A stretch of 64,000 nucleotides of DNA from positions 34,595,501 to 34,659,500 of the forward strand of contig NC_088339.1 of the NCBI RefSeq assembly GCF_036884655.1. The letters are read 5' to 3'. The number at the start of each line of letters is the position of its first letter. Within the stretch, counting starts at the first letter, position 1. Below, piece by piece: positions 1-13,300 of this stretch. The translations under genes and the position numbers were made by a program. This stretch comes from Musa acuminata AAA Group. Its lineage: Eukaryota; Streptophyta; Magnoliopsida; Zingiberales; Musaceae. Under the pieces are notes generated by a model, which saw only the letters and a program-made list of their open reading frames with translations, had not been told where the DNA came from and ran no database searches.

Positions 1-1540
1 TTTGTTTCATGAAACAACGCAAAACACAAAAGGAATGTACATTGTGTTATGTGTTAATTGCTTGTAAATCCATGAATTATTAGGGAGAATTGGCTTGCTA
101 AAATTAAGTTAAAATGAAAAGAAAAATCTGAAAGTTCATTGACTTTGGTAGCATGAACGAAGCTGGGTATCCTTCGAGCAAGACATTCAAATTGACATTT
201 ACTTGAACTAGTGGGCTTTAACTTGACAGAAATTATAGTCAAATGACCAGAACAGAGATCCCAATGCACTTCAAACAAGTCTTTCATGACTTTGTTGCCT
301 GTTTAAACAACTATGAATTGAGCCACAAGTCTAAACACTGCAAGCTTTTAGTTCAAAGGCACAGTGTGTCCGGTACGATAAAAATGTGGCTTCTTGTGCG
401 TGTCAGAATGTAGGCAAAAGATTATTGTTGAGTAAAATATTCCTCGTAGATATGGAAACAGGGAAGGAGAATATTATTGCCAAACCCAAATTAATAATTA
501 AGCTCGCTCAATTATATTCCTCGTAGATATGAATCAGCATCTGTTCCTGGGCAGCATGCAAAACGATTGTATTCCTCGGTTGTTTTCTTTTCTGTGAGCC
601 TAATTCCTAATTCGACTGCGTTCCATCTCGTCAACGGAGGAGATATATCAGCGAACAACGAGCAGAAGGTTTACGGTCGAATGAGGTAGCCACCACTCCA
701 AGGCAATGGTAATAGCTGGCCGCAGGTCAATTAATACCTTATGTGCTTTTCTATTATAATATTGCCCTCGTGTTCTAATTCTTCTTAGGGTTTGCCTCCT
801 TTAACGGACCATTGACATTGGATGTCTGAAAAGGTGGAAGTCTTGATGGGTGGGTGTGGGTGTTAATAGCATTCACAGGATATCCGAACGACACAGGCCA
901 CTTTTGAATGGTATCTGCAGCTGTAAACCTATATATTGAATCTCATAACATATGACCAAGTTGTCTTTTGCACAAGGAACTAAACAATACTTAATTCTAC
1001 CACAGATCTCCAGCGGAAGAACATGTTAATCCTCGAAGAGGATGTGCAACCTTACTGGCCTTGTAGACGATGGTCAACTCTCACAACTCTTCATGTTAAA
1101 CAACACCACCAGGCTAGATATTAGGCCATGTTCTGGGACCGCAAACAACTGCATCAGATTATTGAACCAAACCATATGTTGGATTCTGCCACCGGTGGAT
1201 AGATCTGAGTTCTTGTTCTTCCGCGTACTTACAGTACAGTATCATGAGAGATCAACTGCATGTCATAAAAGGTTGGCCAAAATGTGAGCAGCTGATGCAT
1301 TACGTAGACCAATATATTCTCTATTGGTCATGAGTCAATTAACACTGTTTCATATCATGGATCTATACCACCTCTCAAAGAAAAACTTATATTTTTCGTT
1401 TTCTTGAGCCAAATTTCAAAGAGTATAAAGATGACTCTGCATATTGCTTGATCAGTGTTAACTCCAAGTTCATCAGACATCCAGAATGATAAAAGAGAAA
1501 TCTATCGTTGGAATCTAGATATTATCTAATTCCTGATGTG
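1..1540. other. AT-rich intergenic spacer
   Basis: No convincing gene is visible. The open frames here are short, have no recognisable motif and lack splice context. I see no RNA gene or terminal repeats in this part. Confidence 0.5.
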
Positions 1541-1830
1541 TCATCCGAGATCATATAAAACACCGAGGTCAGGAATAGCCCGATTCGATCCATTCAAACT
1601 TTAAGTCACTTTATAGTTAGAAGATAAGATTTTCCTAACTATACGGGGAAATCTTTCTATTCTGTCGAGAAAAATCTTCTATTCTGTTGAGAAATATTCT
1701 TTTTCTTAATCTGTATAAATAGGAGAGCGACGTGTTAATGTATTTAAGCTATTTTACTTCTTCAATAAAACTTCTTCAATAATTATTCTTATTTTCTATT
1801 ATTTTCATCGGGAATAATCTTCATTGATGT
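1541..1830 (+). mobile_element. LTR-like fragment (possible solo LTR remnant)
   Basis: The segment has the order of an LTR: a start around TGTCATCC, repeated CTATTCTGT..GAGAAA motifs, a TATAAATAGGAG box near 1726, and AATAAAA polyadenylation-like signals near 1765-1785. No matching second LTR, primer-binding site or target-site duplication could be identified by eye. The call rests on layout alone and could be wrong. Confidence 0.25.
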
Positions 1831-2311
1831 GGCTCAATCACTTGCACAATGGTGTAACATTTGCTGATTTGGCTCAATCACTTGCTGGCATAATCGTTTA
1901 CTGACACCAGGGGTAGGTAGCTCGACTTGAACTTTCCAAAGCTTAAATCAGTAATACCGGAGGCGGAAGAAAAATAGAGGTGAAAGAGTTTGTATTTATA
2001 ACTAGCTCCTTGTGGTCGTTGGCGGTTTAGGCAATTGTTGTAACCTCCTTCTGAGATGGTGGTGGAGGTGGAACAACTAACGTGGCTCAATCACTTGCCA
2101 CATTGGTGTAACATCTGCTAACTTATCTCGATCACCTGCTAAGGTGGCATAACGTTTATTGACGTTGATGTGGCTCAACCACTTGCAAAGGTGGTATAAC
2201 GTTTGCCGACATTGAACCACCTCCTAAAGTGTCGTAACGTTTGCTGACTATGCTCAACCACTTGCTAAGGTGGCACAACGTCTGCTGGCGTCGCTTACGT
2301 AGCTCAATCGC
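1829..2311. repeat. Degenerate minisatellite, unit about 40-48 bp
   Basis: About seven diverged copies of a unit built on GGCTCAAYCACTTGC, then a spacer, then GGTGGYATAACGTTTGCTG. Copies are recognisable near 1829, 1869, 2080, 2122, 2168, 2213 and 2249. A stretch of unrelated sequence at about 1905-2075 interrupts the array. The array is transcriptionally unexplained and has no coding frame that runs through the units. Confidence 0.6.
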
Positions 2312-4322
2312 TCCTTGTGCGATTTACACGTCGTAGTTGAGTTGCTGATGCGGCGACCTTCGTTGTTGAGGTTGAGATGTTACGTGTCGGGTAGCTCAAC
2401 ATGCAGTCTATTATTTGACACTGTTTTTGTTTATTTGAATATATTTCAGCGTCTCTTAGAAGCTTCACATCATCATGTTCACAAGTTGCATCCGAATCCT
2501 TTATCCTTTTCTGCATCTTTTGAGATCGTCCATCCAAACGGTGTGATCTTCCTCTTAATTAAGTCCACACCGAACTTGAATGAGGACTCTGATAGCAGAG
2601 AACAACCTCACCTTCTACGAGTGGCTACCGCCAAGACATGCATCATCCATTAAAGTCTGATGCCAATCATCTCCAACAAATTGTGGCTAATAGTTTTTTT
2701 GACAAAAATGATATATATATATATCCATTAAAACTTGAAGATATGCTATTTTGCATTTAATATCCGTTAGTTGACCATTAACTTAATATTAAAACTAAAA
2801 CTGACATTAATGTTCCATTAAAAAAATATCGAAAAAAATGAAGAGTCAAATAATTTATGTGAGCATCAAAGAATATTTATAGGTAATTAAAATTTACATT
2901 TTATTACAATTCAACGACAACCATGACTAGTAGTAGTTAACTTGAGTTTATTGGACATATACCTTGAATAATTGAGGATATAGTAAAACATACCTTTTTT
3001 TGGAGAGCACCAGTTTTAAGAAGCAAAAATTGGATCAAAAGCCTTGATCATAATAAGAAAAAGGGTTTGTGATGGAAATATTTTGATTCGGTGTCAACCA
3101 TGGCAAAGAAAAATGGATAAAAATGATAATTATTTTATATCAAGGAAATCTGTCATCTACATATTGCCAAGTCGGTGGATCTCTAACTTAGTTGCTCGAA
3201 GAATCTGTCATCGAAGCGATTACATAAAACCATCATGGATTAGTCATACGGCCGTAACATGAACCACAGCTAATCCATGTTGGCACTATTATACGGAAGA
3301 AGTTATTTGATTCCAAATACAAAGATAGATTAAACTTTATCTTCAATAGAAATTTGGATATTTCATAAAACTATTCTAAATTATGCTCACGCTTGCATTC
3401 AATGAAAATGTTGACTTTTCTTGTACCAATGCGTGGATCAAATACTAATTATTATGACAAAACACTTGTATTTTTTTCTCTTCGGATTTCGGAAGATGGA
3501 AATTATTCCTTTTGTATCGGTCAGCGGTCGTGTTTGGAGGAAGAAGGAAAGTTGCATGCAGCTTCCCAACGCACGTATTCTATCTGCAGATTCCGAAAGC
3601 ACGGGGCCGGATAAATGCTTGGCGCACTTCGGTCAACGTTACAAAGCGACGTTGACTTGACTTGGGTCCACAGTTTCGTCGTGGGACCCATAAAGTATAC
3701 GATTGGAGGAGCACGTGGATCCCACAGCGGACGGCTGGGATGGCAAGTCGGTGACGAGAACGCGCGAACGAATTCAGGTCACGACTGACGTGCCGCACAT
3801 CCACTTGCTTTCTTTATAATCAGACGGTGGGTCATTGGATGCGTAAGTGGGCCCCATACAGAGAATTAGGGTCGATGCCGGCGGACGCTGCGTCGCACCG
3901 AGGTCATCCAACACCACCAACTGAAGTCGACGATCTGCGGTGGCGGACATCTGAGGGGCGAGAAGAGTCGGTTCGCAGCTTCAGCTCGTTACCGGCTTCC
4001 GTTTCTTTTCACCGTCAGTCTTTGGTGTCCGCATGCTTGGGACCGGGCAGTGTGTCACCTCCATGCCCAATGATGTAGAAGGTGTAGAAGCGGGTAGAAT
4101 TCTAGAATGTAGAGCCAAAATTTATGAGGCGGAACCATGCCCGGTAAATTTCCAACTCCGAGAAGCATTTCCCCTTCCCCCAAAAATTTAGGGCGCCATT
4201 TCAAATCGAACTCCAAAATTTCACGAATTCCCTTCCCTCTTCGTACCCTCGTCTCCATTCTTCTCCTTCCCAAAGAGAGGAAATCCCCGTCGACCCACCC
4301 CCTCATCTGCCTTTCCGATCCC
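2312..4322. other. Spacer and upstream region of the zf-4CXXC gene
   Basis: From 2660 to 3450 the DNA is AT-rich without a credible gene. From about 3650 the base composition rises toward GC, as expected for the promoter and 5' UTR of the gene starting at 4323. An in-frame upstream ATG lies at 4137 and would add 62 residues without a recognised domain. Confidence 0.5.
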
Positions 4323-7300
4323 ATGGCCGTGCCCCACAACGCCACCACCGAAGGCGACCCGGCCACGGAGGATATCAAGAACCCCGCCGAGGCCTCTCCG
4401 ACCGCCGTCTCGTCTCCATCCAAGCACAACAAATCGCTCGGCGTTCGAGTTGCCCATGGCCGAACCTACGACTCCGAGAATGGCAAGTCTTGCCATCAGG
4501 TAGTCAAGAAGATCTTTGTGAACCCCGTCTCTCTATCCAAACTTTCTTAATCTGAGTGACCGAATCCTCGGAGTTTCCCTTTTTTATACTTTTCATTTGC
4601 GATTTTCGCAGTGCAGGCAGAGGACAACGGATTTTGGGGCACCGTGCAGGCAGATTCGGAAGGACAAGCCCTGCCCCATAAAGTTTTGCTACAAATGTCT
4701 CCTCAATAGGTTTGTTTAGATTTATGATGTTCGTGCGCTTTCGCTTTAGATCGTGTTTCGATCTGAGGTAACTACGACAGGCGTTTGCGGTAATTCAGGT
4801 ATGGGGAGAAGGCTGAAGAGGTTGCTCTGATGCAAGACTGGAGTTGCCCCAAATGCCGTGGCGTTTGCAACTGTAGCTGCTGCATGTAGTTTCTCTCCCT
4901 GCGCTCGGAATTAGGTTTATGAATTTTCACTCCTTTTATTGTTGCAATAAAAAATGGCTGTGGGTCTTAACTTTGTAGGAAGAAGAAGGGTCACCTGCCG
5001 ACAGGAATTCTCATCCACACCGCCAAGGCGACTGGGTTCTCTTCGGTGCATGAATTACTTTATAAGCAGGGATCTGATGTGTTGGCTGCTGCAAATGGAC
5101 TGAGAAGTTTGAGCGCGGCAAGCCCTGACGTCTATAAAAAGGTTTGATTTATGCTCACTTGGTTTTTTGCCGTTCTTGTGCTGATAAGTTAGCATTGTTC
5201 ACTGAAGGGGTTGGTGGCTCATAAAAGAAGTCATGGCAAGGAAAATCACCTTGATGAGCCTTCTGTTGGTGGTGATGACAAGAAAGGTAATTCACATGCG
5301 AAAAAAGAAACAAAAAGAGCATCGAAAAAACTAAAGCGTGACAGTGAGTGTGGCGGTGAGAATGTAATTGGGCTCTGTAGAAGCAATGCAAAACCAAAGG
5401 ATGATGATACACAAAAGCAGGATGAAAAGAAACCCTTTGTGAAGAATGGCAATACAGAGATGCAGCCAAATAATGATAAGCCTGTCCATATGAATTGCAT
5501 TAATGATCAACTCAAAGGTTTGCAACATTTGCCAAATTCTCCTGAACAACAAAATGATTATACAGATAATTGGCTAAATACAGATGCAATAAAAGTTTCT
5601 GGCAAGAAAAAAATTCATAATGTCCAAGGCAAACCTTCGCGCAAAGTACACAAGATCAAGAAACATGGTAATAAATACTCAAATATTGTTGAGGAAAAAG
5701 TGTCAGCTGGCTTACCAAACAAAAAAGTCAAACTCAAACAACTGGTGAAAGATCGAAAGTCCAGGAAATATGGTAGCAACAACCCTACTGAACGTGAGAA
5801 TTTAGCAATTGTGATTCCTCAGGGTGCACCATTAATAGAGGTTGCAGGGGTTGATTGGGCAGCTGAGGATGTTGGTGCAGCTTTGCAATTTTTGGAATTC
5901 TGCAATGCATTTTCAGAGGTATAATGCTACATTGCTTAGTGTGATTTAAAAGGATCATTATGTTAAATGCTGATATGATATCATGCATTAGAAGGAGCCT
6001 CATTGGTGGAAGTCTTATGCGCTTGGGTGTCCTTTTGTTTATGCAAATGTAGTGTCTTTCTTATGAGTTTTAGGTCTGGTCTTTTGCTAACACTCAACTA
6101 GGTTCAGTGCAGTACTTTTAGGTTTTTAAGATTTGTTCTTACGGTGTGATTCTACTGAGTTGCTCATTTGCATGGCAAATTTGAAGTCTGTATTTGTATC
6201 TCTGCTCACTTGCAGAGCAAAGATCAAAGCCCTGTTTGTACTGCACCAAGCTGTGCACTTTATAGTGTTTTCTTTGGAAATATTGTCATTAGTGTGGGCT
6301 TTGTAATCAAAACATATATGGATAACACATTATGTGATATTAATTAATGGTTCATACCTAACATGATGGTGGTTATAAAAAAACAATTTCTGTTTGTTCC
6401 CTTGATCTATGAATATATGATGATATATGCCAATGCGTAAATCTCGAATAAGTAGGATAATAATATGGAACTTCTGCAACACTAAAATGTGCAAATATAC
6501 ACTCTTTATATGACAAGCATAACGCTTATTTATATTATTATAATATTTAGTTATACATCACAATGAATAATCACAAAAAAGTAACTAGTATCCCGTGTAG
6601 CCATAAGGATTATTTAGTTCTTCTCAATTTGTATGACAAAGCTTAGTTCTTATTTATGTTCTTATTATGTTTTATTTTGTGTCATGCTAAATAATAACAA
6701 CTAAGTAACTAGTGGTCCTATGCTAGGGAGACTATTGTCAAATTTGTATTACGTCATTCCTAGTTTTCTTATACTATTCATCATAGGAAAGTATTTTAGG
6801 TTATAGAGCTTCAAGAATTTTGAGAATGATGGACACTCTTCGTAATGATGTCCCATTACTTTAATTTCATTGGTGCTAATTTTATGCTTCGTAGAATGAG
6901 AAGAACATATTAAGCGTATATTCAACTTATCTAGACTTAGAGGTTGGGCTTGGTATAATGATAAGGTTATTCCTTTGGTCTCTAGGGGTTCAAGTAATAG
7001 ACTCTCGAAATATGTTGGTGATATAAGGTTGCGTACATTGATCCAACCGAAGCCCGACGCCCTCAGCTTGCCTAAATTGACTTTGAAAAAGACAAATAAA
7101 CTCTTCCAATAAGCATATGCAAAGTGTTCCAAGTATCCTAAAACTATGTGCTTTTGAATAATTATTTTTTAAGTTAGATACTTTAAGAAAGCATTTAAGA
7201 CATCTAAGAAGTATCTATATGCTTCTTGTTTGACAAATATTCAATGTGGATAACATGAGAAATTTGAATTATTTGTGTTTTATAGGTTTTGTGACATATT

Positions 7301-10300
7301 GGTGTAAAAATTTTCGGTAGGCTTGTTTAGCTTGCCTATATTACACTCCTAGATGTCTTTCTATATTCTATCCAAGCTTTTAGGTTTGGAGCATGTTTAT
7401 CTATTGCTTAGATTATCTATGGCTAGGAAATGTATACAGGGAATTGACATTGAGTTGCTGTTCATTTATAAAATTAGCAAAAGTTGTGTCATTCTCGATT
7501 CTGATGTTTGCTTTGCGGTTGTTCCCATATTGATGGGACAAGCATTGGATGGTGATGATGGTTGCCATTTCTTCCAAAAAAACTGGCAAACTCATTGGTT
7601 CTTCCATTTATGCTTTTCTTTGCTTAACCCAGAAAGGCAAAAGAATAGAGGACATAGTAGAATGATTTTGGTGATACTGATTTTAGATGACCAAATTGGC
7701 AAAAATATGTGAAATAGAAAGGAGTATAACAGAATATGCAGGTGCCTAACAAATAATGATTCACATAGGAAATAGCAAAAGAATGATGATGATTGGGCCA
7801 CTAAAGATATTACAATTTTCTTGTAAAGGAAAAAAAGGTAAAGTCAACTATCTGAATATCATTTCATTAGGAAATTGGAATGAAGACATTATTGAAGAAT
7901 TTATGATAGGAAGAATTTGAGAGAAAGGCTGTAGAAGAAAGGAAAGCCATTCCTTCCCCATTATAATCAAACATTATGTTTCCATATAGTAAGTTCTGCA
8001 GGTTCTTCAAGTGATAGCTATGTCTTGTTAGGCTTTTGATGTTCCGTTATCTCCTAGTGTCAGCATATATTAATAAATCATCTCAGTGATGTTCGCTTTA
8101 ATTTTTTATTCTTCTTCTATTTCCTTGGACAAAAATAGAATATGAATCTATAGTGAAGAGACAGAGAATGTTTTTGTCAAATATCATCAATATCTCCAAA
8201 AAAAAGTGATTTAACTACCAGTTTAGGAAATAAGATGCTGGTTGCAACCAATTTGATTGACTCTCTCTATACGACAGTCGGGGTTCCAAAATTGGTGATA
8301 TTTTTGGCCAGAGAGGGGATCATTACAATATTACGTTTCTTATGCAGCTATGTTTTTGCCTTCTAGATAATTGTGACATCTTGAAATTAAGTTTGTTGTT
8401 AAATGTATTGCAAATTAGTTGTTGATATGTACCTGGATTTGAAGAGTGAAAGTATTAAGATAATGCTGAAGTGCAATAATTAATTGATTGATTAGATGAG
8501 TATATTAAGCTAGTATTCTGAAATTAATTATGATATTGCCTGTCAACAAATGCATTAAATGCTAATACACTCATGGCAATGGCCCCTTTAATGAACAATT
8601 AAGCCTTTTAAATTATGACAAAAATATCAGGGACCTTTCTTTGGCATATCAAAAGTATTTTATGCCTAATTATTATGGTTAATAATTGGCCCTAAATATG
8701 CATTTTTCTTCTAAAAGTTTGGTACTGATTTATGTGAAGCAAAATGTTTTAGAACCAAGTGGTAAATTGTAATATTTTTGGTCACTAGTTTAGACGTAGT
8801 TGGTACTCAACCATACATCTTCTTAGGTTCTTACTGGTTACAGACATGAGAAGACCTACTTTGCCTTAAGCTCAAAATTGTTGAAGAAGCTGAAATGATT
8901 CTTCATTCTGTCTTTAGATTATGTCAAAAGTGTTCAGTAAAATCTAAATATCTTTAGCTGAGGTGAATCACTGCTTTAAGAGACCTTATGTTTAGATTGC
9001 ACTGTTGACTGTTGTCTCCTCGAGTTGAATTTGTTTACTGATCATTGGTCAGTATAGGAGTTAACCCTTATCAAATAGAAAGTTGATATGCTTTTTAATA
9101 ATAAAAGCAAACAGATGGTATGTGATGTGAAACTTAAAGAAGCCATACACTAGTTTTTGATTTGTGACCATTTTTTCATTAGCTCTATGGTCAAAATATT
9201 ATTTTAATCCATTAAATAGATGGGTAAATAAAAGCAAACAGATGGTACACAATGTGAAACTTAAAGAAAGCATATGCTAGTCTTTGATTTGGGACCATTT
9301 TTTCATTAGCTCTAGGTCAAAATAATATTTTAATCCATTAAATAGATGGGTATGTTGAATTTTCTTTTTCTTTTTTTCTTAGAATTGTTGATTTTTATAC
9401 AGTAGGGAAATCTAGATGATGGTTGCTCCATTTAAAATTAAGAATATATATATTTTGAGATGATCCTTCAAACTACTGTTTTGGCTTTAAATCAATGAAT
9501 CCATGAATAAGGATGATGCATTCAGGATGGAGGAGGTGTGCACTTTGATTTGTAATTCTTTACATATGACTATCTTGTGATTTTGTTAAAATTTCCTGTT
9601 GAGAGTTTTGCAGAAACCACCATCTCCAGGAAAATTATGCCCAAATATTTCTTCTTGCTTACTAATATTATTGTGGAACTTTATGGCTTTATAAAAAAAA
9701 TTCTCTCTCTTGAACCTTCCAAGCAAAAACGGCAACTGGGAGGTATCTTTTAGAAGTACCAATGCTTGTAAAATTAGGTGAACCGGTAAAATTCTTCATA
9801 TCAAATTTGTGCTCCCTCCTTTTCTTTTTTTTTTCTATTCTTTTAATTTTTTTGGGTTCATTTCATGGGGTTGGGCTTATAAAATATTGTTGCAAAATCG
9901 ACAGATCTCTTATCATATCTTTATTCATTTGATCGTAACAATATAGCATATCAGCATCTTTTTGATGAAATGTCTTAGAGATGGTGCTTCATAATTTGTC
10001 TTGCATGAACAATATCTGTTTTGCTATCAATTCTATTATCACCGTGAGTCGTGGCCTGCCTTCTTGTCATTTGTTCTCATATCAAGAACTTTTTCCACTA
10101 TGTTTATGAATATTGATGTTTTTAATAAAAGTTAAAAGGAAAATTTGGAACTTGTTAGCAAAGAGAAAAAGGAAAATGTAGTAACTATGTAAAAAAGCAA
10201 GACAACTGTAAATTGTAAGCTTTCAGCTCATTGTGAACTTCTAAAACTAGAATCACCTTTATGAAGGTGGTAGCTAGGATGTGAAAAAAGTAAACCATGA

Positions 10301-13300
10301 AGTTGATTTATAGGAAACATTTTCAGACAGGCAAATTGTTTGACTAAATGCAGATCAATGATTTGAAATTTTAAATAAATCTCACTGTTGCCATACCCGA
10401 CAGGCGTCCTTTAATATTATCAGATTATGTCCAATGTAGGTTTTGTTTTGTCAGCTTGCTTGTTTTGGGTGATCTGAAGTTTGTTCATGATTTTCTTAGT
10501 GATGGGTTGGGTTGATGTCCCTATTTTTCCTATGAATGTCACGTTCATCTTTGCCTTTGCAAATCTGTTATGGTAGAATTTATTTAATTCATTCTATCTT
10601 TTGTGCGTTAGATTGTATAGATTGTTGTGTAATGTTCTAAAAGTCTGCATAAATGTTGAGAAAACATATAGAGTAAGATAATCTTGACTATATGAAATTC
10701 TGGAAACAATTACCAAAGTTGAATCACATATTATCTTTTGTATTGAGAAGTCTGGTTTGTATGTAATAGCAGCTTGTAAACTAAGCTTGGTCCACAATTT
10801 TTTGGGTTGGCAGATTGGACTTGGTGCCAAACTTGTTCTTTCTGACCAGAAGGATAGTTGTTCCACAATGTTTTATTTGTGTTACTTGAAATTAATGCTG
10901 ACAATTTTTTTTACCATGTCACTTGATAAAGAAAGTAATTAGCAAATAAAAAGATTAATCATTTCTGAGAAAAATGAAAAATACCAAGAAAACAACAAAA
11001 CAATATATGAAGTCTTATGTAAACTGAAAAATATACAAACATAAGACAAGCTTAGATACACCCATCGATCATCTTCAACAAAATTTTACAGGGGAAACTG
11101 TTGCCAATTCCATTAGTTTAGGTTGTCACATATGAGGAACTATGTTTGATCCTCAAAGGCTTCATTTACACTATTTTGCGAAAAAAAAAAGGTCCTCATG
11201 TTCTTGGTCCCCAGAACTGGTTAGTTTGGACTCTTAACTGAGTTGCTTTTTCTTCATCTGAAGTCAGTTCCTTTCTTTTTAATTTGTGCAAAAACTTAAT
11301 TATACACACTCTTTCATTTTTGGATTAATTTAGGATGTTGCTGGAAGCTGAATTCTTTCCTTACTGAACTTATGATCATTTAGGTGCTTGATATAAAGAA
11401 AGGAGAACCTATAAATGTTCTCAGAGAACTATCAAGAGGATGTGTTGGACGTCGAGGAGTGCACTCTTCAATTGTTAAATTTCACATCAAATTATTGATG
11501 TTTATTCAGAAGGACATGGGCAACGAGTATGATACTTTACCCTTAATTTATGCATAGAATATTATGTCACTTGTTTTATGTTTAGTCTAATGACTGGTGA
11601 ACTTGTTTCTTATTCTAAATTTTTAGGTCTGTTTCATACTCAAGCAGTGGAGATAAGTGGCTGCAATCTGCTGTTAACTGCATCAATGAATCTGAATGTG
11701 CCTTAAAGGTACCTTTGGAATGCTTGAACAAGGATTCCTTAGCATATGATAGTTGGGATGCATCAGATAAGCTCAAATTGTTGAATCTTCTCTGTGATAT
11801 AACACTTGGAACTGAGTGAGTGCCATACTTTTATCTTGGTTGTCATATATTCAGATTTTTATTGATCAATTTATTTCCAGGGAACTACGGAACTGGATTG
11901 ATAAAGAAAACAAAAAATATATTGAAAGAAACAAGGAGGCAAAAGAAACAATTATTGCTGCCAAGAAAAAGGTCTTTTCTGCAAAGTTTAGTTGATAGCT
12001 TGTTGCTGAGTTGGTTATTAAAAATTTAGATTTTATGCAGGGAAAGGATCTAAAGAAAAAATTGAAGGATGATGTGGCCAAAGCTATGCTTTCTTTGAAG
12101 GAAGGATCATATTCTGATGCTGAGCATGAGAATCTTGTCTCACAAATAAGAGCTGAGACAGAAAAAGCTCATGCTGAGATGCTAGAGATAATGGAACAAT
12201 TGCCAAAAGGTGTGCCTTTAGATTGATTTCTACTTGTTCATTTGTTGGTTTACTTGTTTCTTTGTAAACCGTCTATGTTCCATTGTCTTACCATGTCCAA
12301 TCTTTAAATTGGATTGTCCTAGTTCACCTGTTGGATGCTAATAATGTCATATTAGGAGACCAAATCATACAAACATCTCTCTTGATAATATTAAGTCAGT
12401 AAATGTGATGCAATTAGATTGACCCATGTGGCCTTCCATCGTTATAAGTAGGAACCGATTGTCGGTGTAGGTTGAGATGGTCGAGTCCCTCGAGGCTCAC
12501 TTATATCGCGACTCACTATCCTGCTTACGACATAGAGATGTCACCGGTGACCTGAGGACATGGTATGCTTGGTCGAGTCCCTCGAGTGTATATCATCAAA
12601 TCGGACTCATCTTGTAACGAAGGTGTTGACTTAACCGAGCATCATGGTTGGTTGAGTCCCTCGAGACCATGGTGATTCAGAGGTTGAACAGGACGAGAAT
12701 CACAAGGAGTTGTGATTAAAGAATTATGTTTTGTGAGCCACTTTTGACATTCATTATTTTCTTCACCTTGTGTACAGATTCAGATAACACAAGAAAAGAT
12801 GCAGTTCGAACAGAGCCGTTATTTTTGGAAGGAGAAGGACGCGTGTATTGGACTCTTGGAGGGTTTTGTAGTAATTCTAAAATTATACTTCAAGGTTTCT
12901 CTTCTTAGAATTGCTTTGTTGTCTTTTAAATGTCATAACAGGACAATATTGAAGTCTTGTCTTTAACTTTCTGCAGATATCAGGACTTGGGACTCAGTGA
13001 TGCTTGAGGATAAATGGTTTACATATGTTGAAGAGGAAAAGAACTCAGTTGAGAGACATATTTCTTCTTCACGGTTGTGATTCTTCCCATGCATTAGTTT
13101 CTAATTGCCCTTATTGCTGTCGGCTTTCAGTCTGATCCATGTCTTGTTGCTTTAGATGATATTCTATAGTCCATAAATATCCTTCAGATGATAAGTACCT
13201 ACGTAGTTGGGTTTGAGTAGCTCCCTTTTGATTGCTTGCTATTTTTTCAGTGAAATTGTGTTCTCAAGTGGACCAGTGAATGGCTAACGGCAATTCTTAA

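Noticed and set aside
6749..7712. Frames inside the 5.5-kb intron as a nested gene
   Set aside because: They are short, on both strands, and without motifs; the AT-rich composition explains them.
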